Source: Discostella pseudostelligera (Eukaryota; Bacillariophyta; Thalassiosirophyceae; Thalassiosirales; Thalassiosiraceae). Taken from it: a DNA stretch of 25,017 nucleotides. The DNA lies in the NCBI GenBank assembly GCA_036940085.1, contig JALLBK010000218.1, positions 1-25,017 on the forward strand, written 5' to 3'. A model generated the notes under the pieces. It did not search any database. It saw only the letters and a list, made by a program, of their open reading frames with translations, and had not been told where the DNA came from. Positions 19,852-25,017 of the stretch are shown here, piece after piece (within the stretch, counting starts at the first letter, position 1; the number at the start of each line of letters is the position of its first letter). The translations under genes and the position numbers were made by a program.

Positions 19852-20100
19852 GGCGGATGGCGGATGGCGGATTGCGGCAGAGGCAATAAAAGTGGAGCAT
19901 GAGTTGTGCCACCAGAGGCGGCACGTAGAATTCATCTTGGAATCAGTAATGTTTTGAGCGCGCCGTCATTTTTTCATCACAGCAGCGAGAGCAACACAAC
20001 CAAAGCCAAAAAAGCAAAGTAAGCAAGCCAAAAGCCGAAGCGTCTCCGTATCCATATCCATCGAAGAGTAAAGAGCGGCATCAACTATCAACTCAACACC
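19852..20100. promoter_or_regulatory. Head-to-head spacer of RFC2 and small conserved gene
   Basis: This 249-bp spacer must contain start regions for both divergent genes. An in-frame upstream extension of RFC2 (to 19935) overlaps it. It is rich in GCCAAAAGC/AAAGC words near 20002-20038, but I cannot name a core promoter element. Confidence 0.4.
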
Positions 20101-20677
20101 ATGTCCGACGACGAATCAGCAGCGCTCAAGCCGGGTCAAAAGTTCCCAACGCCGACTCCTGGCAATGGCGAGTAAGTTGATCAATAGTTGCATTTTTATC
20201 CATGCGGTGGGCATGGGCATAGTGGTATGGGTAGGCGCAACGCGCAACACAACGCGACGTTCCTTTCATGACATTGACATCACCATCATGCTTTCTAGTG
20301 TTGATTCATTCTATTGCTCTCACGTCGACACTCAATTATTTATTCAATTGCACGTCTAACCAAATCTCACCAATTCATTATCACATTTATATCAAAGTCG
20401 CGTCTTCTACGAGACTCTCTTGCATCAACGTCCCGATTCCATCATGGCCCAAGAATGGTGTGTTTCCTACGGTGTGTTGGAGGGCAAGGAGGCCGTTAAG
20501 GCACATCAACAAATGTTAAAACGAAAGGGAAAGAGTGGCAGTGGTGGCAGTAGTGCTAGTCCCAAGAAAGAGAAGGACAAAAAGAAGAAATCAAAAAAGA
20601 GAATATTGGACGATGTTGAATTTGATGCGGGGATGGATGCTGGTGGTGATGAGGGGATTGGTATGGCCACTTTGTAA
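20101..20677 (+). CDS. Small conserved eukaryotic protein with Lys-rich tail, function unknown
   Basis: Two exons, 20101-20171 and 20398-20677, with a 226-bp phase-2 intron (GTAAGT...AAAG). The CDS of 351 nt encodes 116 aa. The N-terminus is MSDDESAALKPGQKFPTPTP, then GNG and a junction Asp. It is followed by RVFYETLLHQRPDSIMAQEW and CVSYGVLEGKEAV, which read as a compact helical core that looks conserved. From about residue 65 it is low-complexity, with KKEKDKKKKSKKR as a likely nuclear localisation signal, then an acidic Gly/Met/Asp tail. The splice is supported because only this acceptor keeps the frame and yields an unbroken core. I do not recognise a named family. The head-to-head position with RFC2 is compatible with co-expression but does not prove related function. 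Confidence 0.75.
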
Positions 20678-20840
20678 TATATTATGTATTCAATAATAAT
20701 ACTTTGCAGCATGTTGTGTCACCATCATTTGGAAAGAGAAAAAATGCATCACTATCCAGCACCGCTCAAACAATGCAACAATACCAAAATAGATCACATC
20801 ATTGTCAATTCGTTTCATTGTACTTATACTACAATTCAAT
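20678..20840. other. Convergent 3' spacer, 163 bp
   Basis: Holds the 3' ends of the small conserved gene (+) and the WDR53-like gene (-). It is AT-rich with several AATAAT/AATATA words that could serve polyadenylation. No gene is seen. Confidence 0.5.
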
Positions 20841-22820
20841 CTAAATCTCGGCAAGTGTGTACGCGGAAATATCCTTGGTTACATCTGCCACGAAAATTGT
20901 CCCAGGCAAGGAGGGGGATGAATAGTTGCAGGAAGAAGAGGTATTGTCATTGTTGAAGAAGGGACTGCATGTCATCCAATTGGGTTTGTGACGATGGGCA
21001 ACCTTAAATAGTACCCGTGGTGGAGAGGGTGTGAAATCATCATTGTTATCACCAAGAGGATCGTTTCTGCTCTTGTCCATCGACTGGGACGAATGTTGGC
21101 ATCCACCTCCATCGCCACCGGATGCAGGAGAACGGAGGTACTGTTTGGGATCCAACGGACCACGTCCTACCATATTCCCACCCAAATCCCAACAGATGAT
21201 TGTGCCATCATTCCCCGACGAGAGAAGCAATCGATCATCGGCGTCATTTACCCCTCCTACTCCTCTATTGCGACCACTTCCAAAATTAGCAAATCGTACC
21301 GAGGCTATCGCTGATCCATGTCCAGCTCTCGCTTCCTCATCATCATTGCAAATGTCCTCATTACGCCCCAATCTTCCAATACCAGCCAATGTCCTACCCT
21401 CGACACGATAGATCGATACTGATCCATCCCCAATACCGGCAGCGAGAAATTGGCCAGAGGCACTCCATGAGAGGGAATGGATGTAGGGAGGATTCCATAG
21501 TTTGTCACCATCATCACCGCCACCACCAGCGCTTTCGTAAGGTGAGATGGTCATGGTGGATGTCAGCCTCGGTGGTCGTGGCTTGAATTGTTGTTGTTGT
21601 TGTTGTTTTCGATGTTTGTGTCGTTGAGACGAAGAAGAAGTGGAAGACTGTGTATTGTTGCAATGGCTAATATCCCATAATTTTACTGTGCAATCTGTCC
21701 CACCGGTGGCCAATAGCAATGCTGATGATGGCGTTGCCGATGAAGATGATGACGATGAAGAATACGATGCACGAGGTTGAAATGACGCACAGGAGGCAAT
21801 ACCCAAAGTGTGTGGTTCAGCATGACATAGTATTGTTGGTTTATTAATATCGTCGCCATTGTGCTCTCTATGGATTGAATTGTTGCCTAGCGTCGAAGTA
21901 GCAATTGTTGTATCGTAACATCTCCTGTTGGGTGGATTTTCGACGATATGAACTTCTCCACTATCGTCGGCGGCGGAGAGGAAGATATCATATTTTCTAT
22001 CCCTACCACCACCACCACTAATGGCAGCAGCAGTATGGGAATAGGCATTCCTTCGAAATGTAAATGACAACTGGTTGATCTCATCTGTGCATTGAAATAG
22101 TGGTGTGAGATCAAAGTGGGGTGGACCTTGGATTATTCTCATGGTGCTGGTTGTGGAAGTGGATGGAGTTTTAATGCCAATGTTGTTGCTGCTGATTTTT
22201 TGTTGTTGATTGTGCAAATGATAATGACGCAAGTCATACCCGTACACAAAGTTCGGTGTGCTTGCATATATTGTATATTCCCCGCTGCTACTAGAACTAC
22301 CACAATGAACATCTGGTGCACAAACCTCGGATACTTCCCCTTCGTTGCTGTTGATATTGTTCTCATCCTCGTCGTCATAGTTGTTAATGTCTTCGTCATC
22401 CTCCAATAATGGATGAAAGGCAACCGACGTCACTTCATTGCCGCCACCGAAAACAGTCTCTGCGTTTTTCGGCACATGTACGCAAATTGATGTTTTGCGA
22501 GTGCGCAAATCCCATAGGCGGATGGTGCCATCCGACGATCCACTGAGGAGGAGGCTTGCATGATAGTTAGAATGATCTTGAGTATGTAGATTGCCTTCAA
22601 GTGATGATGCTGGCTGCGGTCGTCGATCGTCGACGGCTGATGCCGATGACGTCGCCGTAGATTTGGCATCAACTACTGAATGACCACGACGATGACGCCG
22701 AGGATGATTGCGAATAACAAGACGCTCCGACGAATGTGCCAGGCATAACACTGGCCCGCTATGTCCTTTCAATGTGCGCTTCTGGAGTTTGGGAGTGTAG
22801 TAATCTTCCGCCATGGCCAT
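20841..22820 (-). CDS. WDR53: WD40-repeat protein, WDR53-like
   Basis: Single exon, 659 aa. It starts MAMAEDYYTPKLQKRTLKGH; a second in-frame ATG follows at codon 3. WD repeats in order: LKGHSGPVLCLAHSSE (about 18-33), interrupted by a Ser/Arg/His-rich insert, then LLLSGSSDGTIRLWDLRTRK (about 92-111). Next come NEVTSVAFHPLL, a DINQLSF-like repeat with DIFLSAADDSGEVHI, and LLATGGTDCTVKLWDIS. The last repeats are PPYIHSLSWSASGQFLAAG, GHGSAIASVRFANF and LLLSSGNDGTIICWDLGG. The end (KPNWM..., then GTIFVADVTKDISAYTL) matches the closing strand of WDR53, a probable CUL4-DDB1 adaptor. The family is usually about 350-400 aa; the excess here is low-complexity insertions (acidic Asn/Asp, poly-Ser, poly-Gln, Gly-rich) between blades. 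A role as a ubiquitin ligase substrate receptor is inferred from the family. Confidence 0.85.
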   Translation of the reverse strand: MAMAEDYYTPKLQKRTLKGHSGPVLCLAHSSERLVIRNHPRRHRRGHSVVDAKSTATSSASAVDDRRPQPASSLEGNLHTQDHSNYHASLLLSGSSDGTIRLWDLRTRKTSICVHVPKNAETVFGGGNEVTSVAFHPLLEDDEDINNYDDEDENNINSNEGEVSEVCAPDVHCGSSSSSGEYTIYASTPNFVYGYDLRHYHLHNQQQKISSNNIGIKTPSTSTTSTMRIIQGPPHFDLTPLFQCTDEINQLSFTFRRNAYSHTAAAISGGGGRDRKYDIFLSAADDSGEVHIVENPPNRRCYDTTIATSTLGNNSIHREHNGDDINKPTILCHAEPHTLGIASCASFQPRASYSSSSSSSSATPSSALLLATGGTDCTVKLWDISHCNNTQSSTSSSSQRHKHRKQQQQQQFKPRPPRLTSTMTISPYESAGGGGDDGDKLWNPPYIHSLSWSASGQFLAAGIGDGSVSIYRVEGRTLAGIGRLGRNEDICNDDEEARAGHGSAIASVRFANFGSGRNRGVGGVNDADDRLLLSSGNDGTIICWDLGGNMVGRGPLDPKQYLRSPASGGDGGGCQHSSQSMDKSRNDPLGDNNDDFTPSPPRVLFKVAHRHKPNWMTCSPFFNNDNTSSSCNYSSPSLPGTIFVADVTKDISAYTLAEI

Positions 22821-22946
22821 GGTGTTTGTTTTGGTTATGGTCGACGTCGAATGTCGAGGTCGACGGTCGTACGCGCGCCTACCTGTCCGTCATCCGGACA
22901 AATTTCGATCTACGGGCTTGGATGTGAACAGCCCTCGGCGGCACTC

Positions 22947-23022
22947 TTTGTACCTGTCGCTTGTACCTGTTAGATTTCGTTTGTACCTGTTACATTTCGT
23001 TCCTGTACCTGTTACATTTCGT
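22947..23022. repeat. About 20-22-bp tandem repeat, four units
   Basis: The unit is approximately TTGTACCTGTTACATTTCGT. Copies begin near 22948 (truncated), 22961, 22981 and 23001 (with two extra bases); the last two differ only slightly. The repeats sit between two divergent start codons and are not coding in any supported frame. Confidence 0.85.
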
Positions 23023-23036
23023 TCCTTTTGCTCTTC

Positions 23037-23066
23037 GAATCCACAGGAATCCACAGGAATCCACAG
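23037..23066. repeat. Perfect 10-bp tandem repeat, three copies
   Basis: GAATCCACAG is repeated three times without mismatch, 14 bases after the 20-22-bp repeat block. Confidence 0.95.
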
Positions 23067-23299
23067 CAGACTTTGCGACATCATGGTTTTGATTTGATAG
23101 TGGACTGTCCGACGAAATCACGACAGTACCGAAAAAATTGCATATGGCCCCTCAGGAACTTCGACCACCACAAGCCGCATCAAAAAGTGCACTATTGCCC
23201 ATCATTGCCATTGCCTTGCAGACAACCAACAATTAGAGATAGCAGCGTACTTTTCGATTCTCATTCCGATATTGTAAAGCAAAAACAGGAGCAATAAAC

Positions 23300-25017
23300 A
23301 TGAAGTTTGCATACTGCCTCACCATCAAGAACCTCGCCCTTAACCTCCTTCTTGCTGCCAACAGCATGATTGGCATTGGCATGATGATGGTGGCTGCGGA
23401 CGACGCAAAGGCTGGTCGCGACCTCGAGGCCTCCTGTGCTTTGACAGCTGCCTATCATCCTGACTACTCTCTCACATGGAGTCAAGGCAAGTGCGATCTA
23501 ACCATCACTTGTTACTCTCCAAGCTACGCCACGGAGTTGGCCTGTTGCAAAGCAGAGTATGCTAACCAGGAATCTGGATATTGCATCAGCCAATTGGATA
23601 ATCTGCCCACTTCAAGTCCTACGAAAAAGGGAGGGCCTGACGCCTGGTACCCTGACTGGTCGCTTCAGTGGAACGAAGGAAAGTGTATCAACACTGTTCC
23701 CAGGCCCAACAACGCCAACCCCATATTTGCCTCGCAGCTGGCCTGCTGTAAGTCAGCTTATGCTGGGCAGTCCAGCAACGCATGCATTGCAGCGCTTGCC
23801 AACCCACCCACCTCCGGTCCAACAAAACTGGGAGGACCGGACGCCTGGTACCCTGATTACTCGCTTGCATGGACCGATGGGAAGTGTATCAACACGGTAC
23901 CAGTCCCCAGTGGTCGTCCAATCTACACCACACAACTGGCCTGTTGCAAGGGAGCATATGGAGGACAGTTGAGTAATGCATGTATTCAATCTATGGTCAA
24001 TCCGCCAACATTCAGCCCTACGACGCCGGGAGGGCCCAATGCTTATTATCCTGATTACTCGCTTGCGTGGACAGATGGGAAGTGTATCAACACAGTTCCC
24101 GTACCCAGTGGCCGACCAATCTACACCACCCAGCTGGCCTGTTGCACTGGCGCATATGGTGGGCAGGTCAGCAAGGCGTGCATGAATGCAATACCCCGTC
24201 CGCAAACAAACAGGCCCACCACCACTGCTACTGCTATTCCCTCAAGTTTACTACTCACCATTGCCCCAACCTCTGCCAGTCCAACGACGGTGCCAACAAG
24301 CAATCCATCAACTGCCAATCCATCCACGGCCACTCCCACCCAGGCTCCGACGGCCACTCCCACCGAGCCTCCGACGGCCATTCCCACCGAGCCTCCGACG
24401 GCCATTCCCACCGAGCCTCCGACGGCCATTCCCACCGAGGCTCCGACGGCCACTCCCACCCAGGCTCCGACGGCCATTCCCACCGAGGCTCCGACGGCCA
24501 CTCCCACCGAGGCTCCAACGGCCACTCCCACCATTGCATGTTTTCCTGGCAAGACAAATCTACAAGACGCTGTCAATACTTATATTGGCAAAGACTGTAC
24601 AAATAACCCTTCAGATGCAGATTGCGTCAATTTGAGTGAAGCTTGGGGTTCGCCAATTGGGAATTGGTGCACGTCCCTCATCACTGACATGTCACATCTT
24701 TTTGCTGGAACATCATTTAACGAAGATATTTCAGGATGGAATGTGGCATCGGTAACAGACATGGCTTACATGTTCAATGACGCATCTGTATTCAACCAAA
24801 ATATTACAAAGTGGACTGTGGCGTCGGTAACAAACATGGATAACATGTTCGCTGGGGCATCTGCATTCAACCAAAATATTGGAGAATGGAATGTGGAGTC
24901 AGTAACAAACATGGCTTACATGTTCGCTGGGGCATCTGCATTCAACCAAGATATTTCAGGGTGGAATGTGGCATTGGTAACAAACATGAATGGCATGTTC
25001 TTTGGGGCATCTGCATT
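23300..25017 (+). CDS. Modular secreted/cell-surface protein: Cys-rich modules, mucin-like linker, DUF285 repeats (3'-truncated)
   Basis: Open from the ATG at 23300 to the window end (572 complete codons), so the gene continues beyond. Residues 1-35 are a signal peptide with a long hydrophobic core (LALNLLLAANSMIGIGMMMV). Four Cys-rich modules follow, starting near residues 45, 111, 178 and 244. The best consensus is GGPDAWYPDYSLAWTDGKC, then INTVP, a short loop, TTQLACCKGAYGGQ and a final C. This resembles a diatom/stramenopile extracellular module with paired Cys (CC) and the YPDxS core, with no biochemical role that I can cite. Residues about 300-412 are a Thr/Pro/Ala linker, probably O-glycosylated, built of TATPTEAP octapeptides. 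From about 464 come DUF285 (BspA-like) 25-residue repeats with consensus FNQDISGWNVASVTNMxxMF, then GASA. DUF285 proteins are known as surface proteins in bacteria and are expanded in diatoms. A cell-wall or adhesive role is inferred. Confidence 0.85.
   Translation, partial: MKFAYCLTIKNLALNLLLAANSMIGIGMMMVAADDAKAGRDLEASCALTAAYHPDYSLTWSQGKCDLTITCYSPSYATELACCKAEYANQESGYCISQLDNLPTSSPTKKGGPDAWYPDWSLQWNEGKCINTVPRPNNANPIFASQLACCKSAYAGQSSNACIAALANPPTSGPTKLGGPDAWYPDYSLAWTDGKCINTVPVPSGRPIYTTQLACCKGAYGGQLSNACIQSMVNPPTFSPTTPGGPNAYYPDYSLAWTDGKCINTVPVPSGRPIYTTQLACCTGAYGGQVSKACMNAIPRPQTNRPTTTATAIPSSLLLTIAPTSASPTTVPTSNPSTANPSTATPTQAPTATPTEPPTAIPTEPPTAIPTEPPTAIPTEAPTATPTQAPTAIPTEAPTATPTEAPTATPTIACFPGKTNLQDAVNTYIGKDCTNNPSDADCVNLSEAWGSPIGNWCTSLITDMSHLFAGTSFNEDISGWNVASVTDMAYMFNDASVFNQNITKWTVASVTNMDNMFAGASAFNQNIGEWNVESVTNMAYMFAGASAFNQDISGWNVALVTNMNGMFFGASA
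23630..24199 (+). repeat. Three tandem Cys-rich module repeats, 201 and 198 bp apart
   Basis: Module starts are at 23630, 23831 and 24029. The last two are most alike, with long shared runs in the INTVPVPSGRPIYTTQLACC part where most differences are at third codon positions. A more diverged module precedes them (about 23432-23610). Confidence 0.85.
24326..24532 (+). repeat. 24-bp tandem repeat, eight units plus a partial, coding the Thr/Pro linker
   Basis: Units start every 24 bases from 24326. The core is ACGGCCACTCCCACC followed by (C/G)AG, (G/C)CT and CCG. Variants ATT for ACT and CCT for GCT give TAIPTEPP against TATPTEAP. The 24-bp period keeps the frame. Complementary-strand frames over it are repeat shadows. 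Confidence 0.95.
24716..25015 (+). repeat. 75-bp tandem repeats coding DUF285 units (at least four)
   Basis: Units begin at 24716, 24791, 24866 and 24941, each coding 25 residues that start with FN(Q/E)(D/N)I and contain W-x-V, V-T-(D/N)-M and MF. The array runs off the window end. Confidence 0.93.

Larger units (their letters stand above)
22821..23299. promoter_or_regulatory. Divergent intergenic region with tandem repeats
   Basis: These 479 bases separate the WDR53-like gene (-) and the modular secreted protein (+), so both 5' flanks are here. Tandem repeats occupy its middle (entered separately). No coding region or named promoter motif is supported. Confidence 0.5.

Noticed and set aside
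24326..24532. CRISPR-like regularly spaced repeat
   Set aside because: The units are contiguous without unique spacers and encode a Thr/Pro linker in frame.
24121..24576. Minus-strand open frame with Val/Gly/Ala repeats across the linker
   Set aside because: It is the reverse complement of the 24-bp repeat; a period divisible by three keeps several frames open. The plus-strand frame has a signal peptide and domains on both sides.
24067..24606. Plus-strand frame rich in HSHRASDG repeats
   Set aside because: A shifted reading of the same 24-bp repeat, with no signal peptide or domain.

Overview
The window looks like nuclear DNA of a photosynthetic stramenopile, most likely a centric diatom. 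The reasons are: genes split by short GT-AG introns (mostly 69-90 bp), no operons, a diatom-style PPR protein with long inter-helix loops, a secreted protein joining Cys-rich modules, a Thr/Pro mucin-like linker and DUF285 (BspA-like) repeats, and a membrane protein with DxGGDG repeats. This assignment is inference; no marker gene proves it. Exon joins below were worked out by hand from splice sites, reading phase and family similarity.

Layout. 1-2383 (+): 3' part of a PPR protein. 2926-7642 (+): three-exon gene for a protein of about 1519 aa with a signal peptide, a large lumenal or extracellular region (possibly TULIP-like) and a C-terminal eight-helix PqiA-like membrane region. 7698-8817 (-): hemerythrin-like protein, broken only by an assembly artefact (a 72-bp duplication around an N). 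9698-10441 (-): secreted PrcB_C-type protein with an I9-propeptide-like tail. 11409-13595 (-): five-exon hybrid cluster protein (hydroxylamine reductase family) with a mitochondrial-type presequence. 14008-15960 (+): diflavin reductase, also with a mitochondrial-type presequence, head-to-head with the hybrid cluster gene. 16106-17851 (-): type II membrane protein with two DxGGDG repeats. 18538-19851 (-): replication factor C subunit RFC2 (yeast Rfc4). 20101-20677 (+): small conserved lysine-rich protein, head-to-head with RFC2. 20841-22820 (-): WDR53-like WD40 protein. 23300-end (+): modular secreted or wall protein, cut by the window edge.

How the genes may work together. Most neighbours look like unrelated housekeeping or surface genes, as usual in a eukaryote. 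The exception is the divergent hybrid-cluster/diflavin-reductase pair: an Fe-S oxo-cluster enzyme that needs an electron donor beside an NADPH-type flavoprotein, both apparently mitochondrial, sharing a 412-bp intergenic region. A hemerythrin-like di-iron protein lies about 2.6 kb away. In bacteria Hcp, its reductase Hcr and the di-iron protein YtfE are co-regulated under nitrosative stress, so a eukaryotic counterpart is a testable idea, not a demonstrated system. The second notable item is the lumenal-domain/PqiA-like fusion, a candidate lipid-handling membrane protein. Two single N bases mark assembly gaps.
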